Below are positions 25,831-34,323 of a DNA stretch of 64,000 nucleotides, piece by piece. The position numbers and the translations under genes are program-made. The stretch comes from CAZUCE01 sp964619265 (GTDB lineage: Bacteria; Planctomycetota; UBA1135; GCA-002686595), in contig CAZUCE010000016.1 in assembly GCA_964619265.1 (NCBI GenBank), positions 1-64,000 of the forward strand, read 5' to 3'. The notes under the pieces are model-generated. The model was not told the DNA's origin, did no database searches, and saw only the letters and a list, made by a program, of their open reading frames with translations. The first letter of the stretch is position 1; every line of letters begins with the position of its first letter.

Positions 25831-27078
25831 ATGCCGCTCGAGACGATCTCCAAGGCCCTCGAAGAACTCCGCCGCGGTCGGATGGTCATCCTGGTTGACG
25901 ATCCAGGCCGCGAGAACGAAGGCGATCTGGCCATGCTCGCCGAGCACTGCACGCCCGAGGCGATCAACTTCATGGCCCGCAACGGCTGCGGCTTGATCTG
26001 CATGCCCATGTCGGAGGAGCTGTGCGACAACCTCGAGCTCACGCCGATGACGCGCAACAACACGAGCCGGATGGGAACCGCATTCACGGTTTCCATCGAA
26101 GCCGCCCAGGGAGTCACGACCGGAATCAGCGCCAAGGATCGCGCCCATACCGTCCGGACCGCGGCGGATCCGAACGCCAAGGCTTCGGACCTGGCGACGC
26201 CCGGGCACATGTTCCCGCTGCGCGCGAAGAACGGCGGCGTGCTGGTGCGCGGCGGACAGACCGAGGGCATTGTGGATCTGGCGATCCTGGCCGGCGGAAG
26301 GCCGGCCGGTGTGATCTGTGAGATTGCCAAGCCGGACGGCGAGATGGCGCGCATGCCCGACCTCGAGAAGTTCGCGAAGGAACATGATCTGATGATCGTC
26401 ACCATCGCGGATCTCATCGCCTATCGGCGCATGACCGAACGGCTCATCGAACCGGTTCAGATGGATCTGCCGATGCCCACGAAGTTCGGCAAGTTCAGCG
26501 TGCACCTGTTCGAGTCCAAGGTCGATGGGGTTGAGCATATGGCCCTGACGACCGAAGGCATGCCGGGCCCGGGGCTCGACGGTCCGCGGGCGGCCATCGA
26601 AGATCCTGTCCTGGTGCGCGTGCACTCCGAGTGTTTGACCGGCGACGTCTTCGGGTCCATGCGCTGTGACTGTGGGCCGCAACTGCACCAGGCCATGGAG
26701 CGACTTGGAAAGGAGAAGCACGGCGTGCTCGTCTACATGCGCCAGGAGGGCCGCGGCATCGGCCTGGCCAACAAGTTGAAGGCCTACAAGCTGCAAGACG
26801 AAGGGCTCGACACGGTCGAGGCCAACCAGGCCCTCGGATTTCCGCCCGACCTGCGCGAGTACGGCATCGGCGCCCAGATCCTGAACTATTTGGGAGTCCG
26901 CCAGATGCGCCTGCTCACCAACAACCCAAAGAAGCTCGCCGGGCTCGACGGATACGGCCTGAGTCTTCTCGAGCAAGTGCCGCTGACGACGACCCCGAAC
27001 CCGGCCAACCAGCGCTATCTGGAGACCAAGCGCGATCAGCTCGGGCACCTGTTGCCCGAGCTGCGAGTTGAGGAATAA
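25831..27078 (+). CDS. ribBA: Riboflavin biosynthesis RibBA (DHBP synthase / GTP cyclohydrolase II)
   Basis: A 415-residue fusion. The N-terminal half is DHBP synthase (ribulose-5-phosphate to 3,4-dihydroxybutanone phosphate): DDPGRENEGDL, NNTSRMGTAFTVSIEAAQGVTTGIS. The C-terminal half is GTP cyclohydrolase II with the zinc cysteines in VHSECLTGDVFGSMRCDCGPQ and the RQEGRGIGLANKLKAYKLQD segment. Position 143 is Gln in RGGQTEGIVDL, where E. coli RibB has the metal-binding His153 (RGGHTEATIDL). Whether the synthase half is active therefore needs a check, though Gln occurs at this position in other family members as I recall. ATG 25831. Confidence 0.95.
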   Translation: MPLETISKALEELRRGRMVILVDDPGRENEGDLAMLAEHCTPEAINFMARNGCGLICMPMSEELCDNLELTPMTRNNTSRMGTAFTVSIEAAQGVTTGISAKDRAHTVRTAADPNAKASDLATPGHMFPLRAKNGGVLVRGGQTEGIVDLAILAGGRPAGVICEIAKPDGEMARMPDLEKFAKEHDLMIVTIADLIAYRRMTERLIEPVQMDLPMPTKFGKFSVHLFESKVDGVEHMALTTEGMPGPGLDGPRAAIEDPVLVRVHSECLTGDVFGSMRCDCGPQLHQAMERLGKEKHGVLVYMRQEGRGIGLANKLKAYKLQDEGLDTVEANQALGFPPDLREYGIGAQILNYLGVRQMRLLTNNPKKLAGLDGYGLSLLEQVPLTTTPNPANQRYLETKRDQLGHLLPELRVEE

Positions 27079-27168
27079 CCCTCAAGAGGCCGGAGCGGCT
27101 GACCGAGTTCGCTCCCGCCCGCGGTGGATCTGGCGAAGAACTTCCCTCCATGCGACAATGGAGCCGCG

Positions 27169-28398
27169 ATGAACCGGTTCTTCAAAGACCCCGACGCCCT
27201 CGCCGGTCCGTGGTTCGACTCGCCCTTTTTTGAGAAAGTCGTCGCGCAGATGAATCTCTCCAGCGAGGAGCGTGAACGCGTGGAGCGTTTCTCGAAGGAC
27301 GGCATACTGGTTCTCGAGGGATTCTTCGAGGACCCTGAGATTGATGCGGTTGTGGATCGCTATGACTGGCTGTTCGACGAGGGCACCGAGTTTGATGCGA
27401 GCGAGGAGGACCTGCATGTGCTGCGCGGGGATCCTTATCGCGTTCAGGACGCCTGGAGGGTTTGCCCTCCGGTTCATGACCTGGCCTGTCATCCGCGCGT
27501 GGTTGAGCTCTTGCGCACGCTTTACCGGCGCGAGCCCATCCCGTTTCAAACCCTGAACTTTCTGCGCGGGACCGAGCAGTCGATTCACTCCGACGCCTTT
27601 CACTTTTCGTCGTACCCCCAGGGCTTTCTGTGCGGAGCCTGGGTGGCCCTGGAGGACGTGACGCCCGAGACCGGCCCGTTGCGCTACGCGCGCGGAAGCC
27701 ATCGCTTGCCCTACCGCGAACTCGCCGATCTCGGCCACTGGAGCGACCACAAGCTAGGCATGCTGGGCTTGTCCTACGAGGCCTATGAAGAGCTGATCGC
27801 TGCCCAAGTCGAACTGGGGGAGTTCCCTATCGAAGAGCTGCCCTGCAAGAAGGGCACACTCATCCTGTGGGCGGCCAACTTGCTGCACGGCGGAGCCCCG
27901 ATTCGCGATCTGCAGAAGACGCGCCATTCGCAGGTGACGCACTACTACTTCGACGGCTGCATCCGCTACACCCCGGTGCATTCAGACGCGCCCCTCGGGG
28001 AACTCGACCTCCGGAACGTCTCCGATCTGCGCACCGGAAAGCGGCTCGCGCACGGCCTCAACGGGAAGCTGCTCGAGACCGAAAACCTGGGGTACGCAGA
28101 TGCCGACCTTTTTCGCCTCCGGAGAAGGGCCGAGGACTCCGGAGATGCCTATCCGAGAGCGATCGACCTGCTCGAGCAGAAAGTGGCCGAATTGGAGTTG
28201 GATCGAGCCAAACGAATCGAGCGGGAAACAGGCTACGGGAACGACGTGGCTGGTTTCCAAGACCACGTGGCCCAGCTGGAATCCGAGTGTGAGCGACTGC
28301 GCAGCAAGCTGAACTGGCGCCGCTGGGGCCCGATGCATCCCATCGTCGGCGCGTTCAAGCGCTGGACCGGCCTAGGGCATCGCCAGGACGCGGAGTAA
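27169..28398 (+). CDS. PhyH-family (phytanoyl-CoA dioxygenase-like) oxygenase with coiled-coil tail
   Basis: A 409-residue non-haem Fe(II)/2-oxoglutarate-type enzyme. The metal ligands are likely His and Asp of SIHSDAFHF and the distal His of WAANLLHGGAPI, with supporting Arg and Lys in the RHSQVTHYYF segment. PhyH motifs VALEDVTPETGPLRYARGSH are clear. The last about 80 residues form a heptad helix (LLEQKVAELELDRAKRIE) and a basic end (LNWRRWGPMHPIVGAF). Such tails are common in bacterial cell-surface polysaccharide enzymes. A GTG at 27124 is in frame, but ATG 27169 begins the conserved part. Substrate unknown. Confidence 0.85.
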   Translation: MNRFFKDPDALAGPWFDSPFFEKVVAQMNLSSEERERVERFSKDGILVLEGFFEDPEIDAVVDRYDWLFDEGTEFDASEEDLHVLRGDPYRVQDAWRVCPPVHDLACHPRVVELLRTLYRREPIPFQTLNFLRGTEQSIHSDAFHFSSYPQGFLCGAWVALEDVTPETGPLRYARGSHRLPYRELADLGHWSDHKLGMLGLSYEAYEELIAAQVELGEFPIEELPCKKGTLILWAANLLHGGAPIRDLQKTRHSQVTHYYFDGCIRYTPVHSDAPLGELDLRNVSDLRTGKRLAHGLNGKLLETENLGYADADLFRLRRRAEDSGDAYPRAIDLLEQKVAELELDRAKRIERETGYGNDVAGFQDHVAQLESECERLRSKLNWRRWGPMHPIVGAFKRWTGLGHRQDAE

Positions 28399-28419
28399 CC
28401 GGCGGAGGCTGCCGCAGGT

Positions 28420-30039
28420 CTAGCGGCGGTGGAGAACCAGGGAAGCGAAGTGGACGCCGACGTCCTGGGCCAACGCCTCGGTCAGTTCGTCGGAGAACGT
28501 AAATTTCGAGCACTGGGCGTCCTCCCGGAACGCCTCGAGCAGCTCTTGGCTCGAAATGGGGTTCTGCTTCAGGAAGCTCACGATTTCCTCTCGCCAGAGG
28601 GAGTCGTAGCAACGTCGGCTGACCCAGTCCCCGAACGGCAGGATGGCGAAGGGTATGTACAGCTTGAGAATCAAGAGCACCAAGGCGGCTATCCAGCCGA
28701 CGAGGGCTAGCCAGAACGCGCCGGTGAATCCGTCGAGTTGGGCGTGAAGGAAAGCGCCTCCAGCTATCAGCAGACCGAGCGGAATCACGATGCCAAGCAG
28801 TAAGTAACCAAAGTTCGCCAGTCCACCCCACATGGACCGGTCGGTGAGCGTGTCGATCCGCTGACCGAAATTTCGCACAGCACGCTCCCGGTCGGCCTCG
28901 GAGGCAGGTTCGAGCTCTTCCCCAAGAGCGGATTCAGCGGACCAGATGGAGTGCTGGAGGAGCGGGATCGCGCCGTAGGCCGCTTTGTCTCGGGGGTCGA
29001 TCGACTCCAGGATCTCGCCGACCTTGGATCGCTGGGCGGATAGCCAAGCGAAGGTGATGCGAGCCGCTTCAAGGTCGTCGTTCTCGGCTTGAGCGCGGAG
29101 GACGCGGTCGATGCCTGCTTGGACGTCGCCAGCTAAGAACTCATCGCGCAGCTCGCGGTACTCCCCGAGGGTCTCTAGAAATTCAAGCTCCTCCTCCAGG
29201 TCCGGGTCCAGATGCAGCCCTTCGAAACCCTCGCCCAACCGTTCGCGAAGCCAATCGGGGTCCGCTCGAAAGGCGGCTCGACGGGCGATTCGGAGCGAGA
29301 GCCGCAGGTGGTTCACGCCTGGGGGAGATTCCGCTCGCAGGCGTTCGAGTCGCTCAGACACCTCCTCGAACGGGCGCTGCCCGGCGATCGAAAGCCACAG
29401 GGGTTCGGTGACGAAGCCGACCAGTCGATTCGGAATCAGGGGCAGAATTTCATCGAGAAGCGAACCGGGTTCCTTGGGCACAGCTCCGGAGTGGAGCAGG
29501 GCGCGGACCATCTGTACGAGCCCGGTGTCGTCCGGGCGGTCCTTCAGGCCGCGCAGAATCCAGCCCAGAAAGTCTGGGCGCTCCGGTGCGTTCGGCAGGT
29601 CCGAAAGGACGGCCAACGCGTAGGCCTCGGCCGGTGTGAGACTCGCTTTGGCGGCGAGACGGGAGCGAACGGAGTCGACCCCTTCCTCGCGAATTTGAGC
29701 CGCCAAAGCGGGTTCCGCGGGGGCCAGCGGTTCGGCGTCCTCCTCCGCAGGCTCCGGTGATCTCTCGGCGGGCTCTGCCGCCGGAGAGGGCAAGGTGGCT
29801 CCGAGGACCGGACTCGGGGCGCTGGTTCCGTAGCGCAGTTGATCCTCAAGCTGCTCGAAAGCTCGACGAATGCGTTGGAATTCCTCAGGGTAGCGCTCGG
29901 GCTTGAAGCGTTTGACCAGCCGGTTGTAGCTGCGCTTGAGTTCCTTGCGACCTGCGTCCGGCTTTAGCCCAAAGAACTCAGTTGGGTTGCCGGGCAATAG
30001 CGACCAGTCCGGGCCGCTCTCGTTTTCGGGGGTACTCAT
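28420..30039 (-). CDS. Membrane protein with degenerate J-domain (partner of HscC-like Hsp70)
   Basis: A 539-residue protein. Residues about 14-60 match a J-domain: EFFGLKPDAGRKELKRSYNRL, then VKRFKPERYPEEFQRIRRAFEQL. At the Hsp70-stimulating HPD position it reads KPE. A long acidic/helical middle region follows, then two or three membrane segments at about residues 405-470 and a cytoplasmic C-terminus. ATG 30039 overlaps the previous stop (ATGA). In E. coli, HscC works with the membrane J-proteins DjlB and DjlC, and this arrangement is similar. If KPE cannot trigger ATP hydrolysis, the protein may be an adapter and not a stimulator. Confidence 0.7.
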   Translation of the reverse strand: MSTPENESGPDWSLLPGNPTEFFGLKPDAGRKELKRSYNRLVKRFKPERYPEEFQRIRRAFEQLEDQLRYGTSAPSPVLGATLPSPAAEPAERSPEPAEEDAEPLAPAEPALAAQIREEGVDSVRSRLAAKASLTPAEAYALAVLSDLPNAPERPDFLGWILRGLKDRPDDTGLVQMVRALLHSGAVPKEPGSLLDEILPLIPNRLVGFVTEPLWLSIAGQRPFEEVSERLERLRAESPPGVNHLRLSLRIARRAAFRADPDWLRERLGEGFEGLHLDPDLEEELEFLETLGEYRELRDEFLAGDVQAGIDRVLRAQAENDDLEAARITFAWLSAQRSKVGEILESIDPRDKAAYGAIPLLQHSIWSAESALGEELEPASEADRERAVRNFGQRIDTLTDRSMWGGLANFGYLLLGIVIPLGLLIAGGAFLHAQLDGFTGAFWLALVGWIAALVLLILKLYIPFAILPFGDWVSRRCYDSLWREEIVSFLKQNPISSQELLEAFREDAQCSKFTFSDELTEALAQDVGVHFASLVLHRR

Positions 30040-30683
30040 TCGCTGAAGAAGTAGCGGATGATCCGGATCGCAACCCAAATGAGGAAGAACGAACCGCCGA
30101 GCCGGAAGCGTTTCGTCGCGAGGTCACGGTCCACGCGAACGGTTTTGAGTCGTTCAACCCATTCAGAATCGAGATCGACCAACTCGGGAAAGTCCTTCCG
30201 CAAAGCCTTGGCGCTGACCGAGGCGTTTTTGTTGCCGACCTGACTGAGGAGCTGAGTCCGAAGCCGGGCTGCCTGGTCGTCGCTAGCGGTTGCGATCTGC
30301 GCCAAGCCTTGGAGTACGCGACGGGAGACCTTCGAATCGTCGTAGGCTTCCTGCCAGACGGGCCGCAGCTCGAGGAACCGAGTCAGTCGATCTCGCCAAG
30401 CGGCGAGGTCGGGATTGCCCTCCAATTGGAGCGCCTCGAGCCGCTCGGTCCAGCCGGACTGGTCCGGAGTCAGCCGGGTTTCGTGCAGATCTTGGAGTTC
30501 GCTCTTCGCATGCTCGCGATCCATGGCCGCTTCGGCTTGAACGGGCGAACTTGGACCTGTTCCTCTCGAGGTTGCCTGGGTGTGCTGCTCGCGAAGCCAA
30601 GCAATGGCGTCGCTTTCCAGCGCCGGATCTCGCTGGAGCATCAGATCCACGTACTCAAAGTCCGCCTCACTGATTTCCTTCAT
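30036..30683 (-). CDS. Small tail-anchored protein of Hsp70 operon
   Basis: A 215-residue protein: a helical cytoplasmic part of about 190 residues and one C-terminal membrane helix (LGGSFFLIWVAIRIIRYFF), so likely tail-anchored. The N-terminus from ATG 30683 (MKEISEADFEYVDLMLQRDP) overlaps the hscC-like 3' end by 17 bases. No known domain is recognised. Its position between an Hsp70 and a J-like membrane protein suggests it tethers or regulates the pair. The frame also extends to 30782 without coding character. Confidence 0.6.
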   Translation of the reverse strand: MKEISEADFEYVDLMLQRDPALESDAIAWLREQHTQATSRGTGPSSPVQAEAAMDREHAKSELQDLHETRLTPDQSGWTERLEALQLEGNPDLAAWRDRLTRFLELRPVWQEAYDDSKVSRRVLQGLAQIATASDDQAARLRTQLLSQVGNKNASVSAKALRKDFPELVDLDSEWVERLKTVRVDRDLATKRFRLGGSFFLIWVAIRIIRYFFSE

Positions 30684-32430
30684 CGTCTCCGGGCGTTGTC
30701 TTGGATTCCTCGAACGGGTACCCGAGTTGGGAGAGCAGGAGCAGGAGGTCTTGGCGCGCCTGCTCGAAGCCTTCTCGATCATTGCCGTTCAATTCGCGCT
30801 CGAAGAAGTCGACAGTCTGCTCCAGGCTTTCGCGCTGGTAGGTCCCGACTTCTCCGATGATGCGTGTGCCGAACTGCAGCAACTTTTGGTGGCTGGCGTT
30901 CTCGCGCGGATAGAACTTGAGGGCGCGCAATCTAGCCGCGGCCAATTCGATTTCGGCTTCAGACAGGTTGCGAACATGCTGCGTGAACAGCGAACGGAAC
31001 TTCTTGCCGGTTTGGTCGATGATGGCTTCGACTTCGAGTAGACCGTTCAGGTCGTAGGTGAAGCGCAGGGTCACGGGTGCCCCGCGTTCCCGGGCGGGAA
31101 TGCCTGAGACCTGGAATTCGCCGAGCAACAGGTTCTCCTCGACTCTCCGCGACTCGCCTTGAAAAACGCGCACGCGAATCTCGCGCTGGCCCGCCTGCAT
31201 CGTCGAGACCGTCTCCTCTTTGGAGACTGGAATCGTCGTGTTGCGGTGAATCACCGGCATGAAGTATCCGTCCTTTTGCCGCGAGCCGAACTCTTTTGTG
31301 ATCTCGACGCCCAGGGTGTAGGGGCAGACGTCGGTCATGACCAAGTCTTCGACGGAGCGATCGTCCTCGATCAAGGCAGCCTGGATGGCAGCTCCTCGGG
31401 CGACGACCTCGTCGGGATCCAGCGAGCAGCTGGGCTCGCGGCGCAGCCTGCGCTCGACGAACTCCCGGATCAGCGGCATGCGAGTCGCGCCTCCGACCAA
31501 GATCACTTCGTCCAGCTCGTCCAATTCGCAACGAGCGTCGCGCAGGACGCGACCCACAGGACCGTCGAGGCGTTGGAGCAGCGGCGCGGAGACTTCGGCG
31601 AGCAGCTCGCGGGTCAGTTCGATTTCCTGCGCCGTTTCGTCCGCGCGGCCCTCCAGGTCCGGCAACTTCAGCGTGCTGCGGTCTTGTTCGCCCAGTGCCC
31701 GCTTGGCTGCCTCGGCTTGGCTGCGCAGGCGCGCGACGCGCAGCGGCGCCTGCAGCTCAGAGACTTCGAGGGTCTCTCCGATGCTACTGAGGGCCCAGTC
31801 GGCGATGCGATCGGTGAAGTCCTCGCCGCCGAGGTGGCTTTCGCCCGCCGTCGCAACGATCTCAAGAACGCCGTCGCAGCTCTCCATGAGCGTGACGTCA
31901 AAGGTGCCGCCCCCCAGGTCAAACACGAGCAACTTGCGGTCGGCCTCGCGATCGGCGAGTCCGTAGGTCAACGCCGCGGCCGTCGGCTCGTTGACGATTC
32001 GTTGGGCCGAAAGGCCGGCCAGTTCGGCCGCAATGCGTGTCGCCTGCCGTTGGTGGTCGTTGAAGTAGGCGGGCACCGTGATGACGGCTTTTTCGACCTT
32101 GGATCCCAGGTGCGTTTCGGCGTCCGCGAGGAGCGAGCGCAGCACCAGGCTGGACAGCTCCTGGGCTGTGAACGGCTTGCCGGCTAGGTCGAAGCGCTTG
32201 TCAGTGCCCATGGCTCGCTTGAACCAAGCGGCGCATCGCTCGGGATGCGTGACCGAGAGTTCGAGGGCCGCCTCACCGACGACGATTTCGCCGCTTTCGA
32301 GCAGGCCGACGCAAGAGGGCGTCAGAAACCGGCCGTGGGCACCGGGAATCAGTTCCGGTTCACCGTCGCGAAAGACGGCACACAGCGAGTTGGTCGTGCC
32401 AAGATCAATCCCAACGGGCAAGGGAGGCAT
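30667..32430 (-). CDS. Hsp70-family chaperone, HscC-like
   Basis: A 587-residue Hsp70. ATPase-domain motifs are intact: GIDLGTTNSLCAVF (phosphate 1), VITVPAYFNDHQRQAT, LLVFDLGGGTFDVTLME (phosphate 2), and DEVILVGGATRMPLI (adenosine). The C-terminal substrate domain is shortened relative to DnaK (about 640 residues), as in HscC (about 560). Residues LGVEITKEFGSRQKDGYFMP continue the nucleotide-binding/substrate interface. Genes for two membrane proteins, one with a J-like domain, overlap or abut its 3' end, matching the HscC-DjlB/DjlC theme. It presumably acts on membrane-associated clients. Confidence 0.85.
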   Translation of the reverse strand: MPPLPVGIDLGTTNSLCAVFRDGEPELIPGAHGRFLTPSCVGLLESGEIVVGEAALELSVTHPERCAAWFKRAMGTDKRFDLAGKPFTAQELSSLVLRSLLADAETHLGSKVEKAVITVPAYFNDHQRQATRIAAELAGLSAQRIVNEPTAAALTYGLADREADRKLLVFDLGGGTFDVTLMESCDGVLEIVATAGESHLGGEDFTDRIADWALSSIGETLEVSELQAPLRVARLRSQAEAAKRALGEQDRSTLKLPDLEGRADETAQEIELTRELLAEVSAPLLQRLDGPVGRVLRDARCELDELDEVILVGGATRMPLIREFVERRLRREPSCSLDPDEVVARGAAIQAALIEDDRSVEDLVMTDVCPYTLGVEITKEFGSRQKDGYFMPVIHRNTTIPVSKEETVSTMQAGQREIRVRVFQGESRRVEENLLLGEFQVSGIPARERGAPVTLRFTYDLNGLLEVEAIIDQTGKKFRSLFTQHVRNLSEAEIELAAARLRALKFYPRENASHQKLLQFGTRIIGEVGTYQRESLEQTVDFFERELNGNDREGFEQARQDLLLLLSQLGYPFEESKTTPGDDEGNQ

Positions 32431-33013
32431 GGGCAGCGTTTTCGGAGCGGTACGCGGATTCAGAAGGGGCAGGTCGGCGGGAGCCGCCTGGAGGGCTCCC
32501 GGAGAGTGCGCATTCTGCTCGACCGCCGCCGATTGGGATAGTCCCCGTCAGTTGACGGACTCTTGCCGCCAGCGGCGACCGGGTAGGAGCGCTCGGGGCG
32601 ATTGGCTGGCTGGAGATTGTGGAGCGGGTCTGCCGCCTTCTTGGAGAGGAAGTCGCCCTTCGAGCAGCCGGTTAAGGAAGGGCGAGCCAAGCGCGGGGAT
32701 CTTCCCTGCTCCCAGAACCCAGTCGAATCCCCTTATCGAATGGGTCGGTCTTCGTCCGCAGCGCCGGCGCCCCCGGCTGCGACCGGGGTCCGAAAGCCAA
32801 GGGCCAGGCAGGCCGAGGGACGTTTCCAGGGGATCGACCGGCCGGCGCGAGTGACCAGGCGCCGCGGATCCGGGGGGCGGTCCGGCACCTGCCAGGGGTC
32901 CGGAAGCCCAGAAAAGGGGTTCGGGAGGGGTCCGAGCGGCCCTCTTGGGGGCCAGCGAGGCAGAATTGGGGGAGTCCGGAAGATGCCCCTGCCTGGACCG
33001 TCCAGCAGGGGTC
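32431..33013. other. Divergent region between Hsp70 and sigma operons
   Basis: About 580 bases with promoters for both operons. A 14-base inverted repeat CCGTCAGTTGACGG (32545-32558) lies about 115 bases upstream of the Hsp70 start. No CIRCE element (TTAGCACTC-N9-GAGTGCTAA) was seen. Long frames here are antisense shadows. Confidence 0.45.
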
Positions 33014-33829
33014 ATGAGTTCTGCCCTGCGACTTGTCCGGCCCGATCCAGGCCCTACCCCGATGCCCGAGCCTCCGCCGACCGACTCGAGCCTGCCCGAG
33101 GATTCGGACCGGGAGACTGCGGCCGAGCGATCCCAGGCCGAGGACGTGGAGCTGGTGGCACGCACCCTGAGAGGCGAGCAGGTGGCCTTTGAGTCGCTGG
33201 TTGAGAAGTACCAGTCGCGGCTGTTCGGGTTGGCGCGGCAGTACACCCGCAGCACGGTCGAGGTGGAGGATCTGGTCCAGGACACGTTCCTGAAGGCCTA
33301 TTCGAAGTTGGAGACCTATCGGGCTGAGTCGTCGTTCTCGACTTGGCTGATGCGTATCGCGGTGAATTCGTCGCTGGATCTGCGCAAGCGTTTTTCGCGC
33401 AGCCCCGTGACCAGTGTGGAAGACCCCGAAGAGCTACTCGGAGCCGAAACGACGGGTCCGCGGGCCGGAGGATTCCCGGCGCCCGATGAAGGGCTAACGC
33501 GGGCCGAATTGGCGGCGGTCACGGAACAAGCGCTGAGCCAATTGCCGGATGCGTTCCGGACGGTGCTCGTTCTGCGGGAATTCGAAGAGCTTTCCTACGT
33601 CGAGATCGCGGAGATGCTCGAGATCTCCATCGGTACAGTCGAATCACGGCTGTTCCGGGCCCGGGCACGCTTCCGCGATGCCTTGTGCGAAATTCAACCG
33701 GAGCTGTTCGACGAGCTGGGGGGCAACGAGCGCGGACCGCGCAAGCGTCGCCGGCTCGGCGGTCCGGGCTCGGGGACCAAGTCCGCGAAGAAGAGCGCGT
33801 CGAAGCGACGCAAAGGAGGTAGCCAATGA
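33014..33829 (+). CDS. ECF sigma factor (RpoE-like)
   Basis: A 271-residue sigma-70 family factor. Region 2: LVEKYQSRLFGLARQYTRS, VEDLVQDTFLKAY and FSTWLMRIAVNSSLD. Region 4: LPDAFRTVLVLREFEELSYVEIAEMLEISIGTVESRLFRARARFRDAL. The first about 55 residues are acidic and Pro-rich, and the C-terminus ends in a Lys/Arg/Ser-rich tail (KSAKKSASKRRKGG) beyond the usual end. ATG 33014 is preferred; 33062 is also possible. It overlaps the zinc-finger anti-sigma gene by 4 bases, the usual pair for envelope-stress regulation. Confidence 0.93.
   Translation: MSSALRLVRPDPGPTPMPEPPPTDSSLPEDSDRETAAERSQAEDVELVARTLRGEQVAFESLVEKYQSRLFGLARQYTRSTVEVEDLVQDTFLKAYSKLETYRAESSFSTWLMRIAVNSSLDLRKRFSRSPVTSVEDPEELLGAETTGPRAGGFPAPDEGLTRAELAAVTEQALSQLPDAFRTVLVLREFEELSYVEIAEMLEISIGTVESRLFRARARFRDALCEIQPELFDELGGNERGPRKRRRLGGPGSGTKSAKKSASKRRKGGSQ
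33812..33820 (+). promoter_or_regulatory. Strong ribosome-binding site for the anti-sigma gene
   Basis: AAAGGAGGT ends 5 bases before ATG 33826. It lies inside the end of the sigma gene and supports the overlapping start and translational coupling. Confidence 0.85.
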
Positions 33830-34323
33830 CTGTTCAACCGATGAGCTGCGAGCGATCCCACGCGTTGATGACCCGCTATGTGGACGGTGAGCTGGAGGAG
33901 GCTCTGGCGGCTCCGCTTCGCCGGCACCTGCTCGAGTGCAACGGCTGTCGAGGCCTGGCGGTCGAAACCAAAAATCTGCGGGCCTGGATGGAGCCGCGCC
34001 CGGCTCCGGCGATTCCCACCGGTTTTGCGGCTCGGGTCGCCGAGCGGGCTTTCTCCGGCGCCGAACCGGTGGTGACCCTGCGGCCGGTCGGAGGCTCGGA
34101 GTCGTCGATTCCTCACCTGCAGGCCTTCGTCCTGGCGGCCACCGCGGTCGCGGCCGGGGTGTTGTTCTTCTTGGCCCTCGGCCTTGGATTCGCGAACCGG
34201 CCGGGTGGCGAGTCCCTGGAGGCCGCGCCCTACACCGAAGCCCTTGAGTTGCTCGAGGAACTCGAGCGCCAGGAGCAGGCCGACGCCGAGAAGGCGCTCC
34301 CGGGCGGACCCAAAGCACGGTGA
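33826..34323 (+). CDS. Zinc-finger anti-sigma factor (zf-HC2-like)
   Basis: A 165-residue membrane protein. N-terminal zinc-finger anti-sigma motif with His33-x3-Cys37-x2-Cys40 (RRHLLECNGCRG), a Cys at residue 8 as possible further ligand, then a linker, one TM helix at about residues 103-123 (FVLAATAVAAGVLFFLALGLG) and a short acidic periplasmic end. This topology is that of RseA/ZAS-type factors that hold the ECF sigma at the membrane. ATG 33826 overlaps the sigma stop in ATGA, and the sequence has a strong SD. Release of sigma would require proteolysis or another signal not visible here. Confidence 0.9.
   Translation: MTVQPMSCERSHALMTRYVDGELEEALAAPLRRHLLECNGCRGLAVETKNLRAWMEPRPAPAIPTGFAARVAERAFSGAEPVVTLRPVGGSESSIPHLQAFVLAATAVAAGVLFFLALGLGFANRPGGESLEAAPYTEALELLEELERQEQADAEKALPGGPKAR

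Noticed and set aside
25675..27048. 457-residue minus-strand frame opposite ribBA
   Set aside because: Fully antisense to ribBA motifs.
32548..33285. 245-residue minus-strand frame opposite the ECF sigma 5' region
   Set aside because: Antisense to region 2 of the sigma factor; Ser/Arg-rich shadow.
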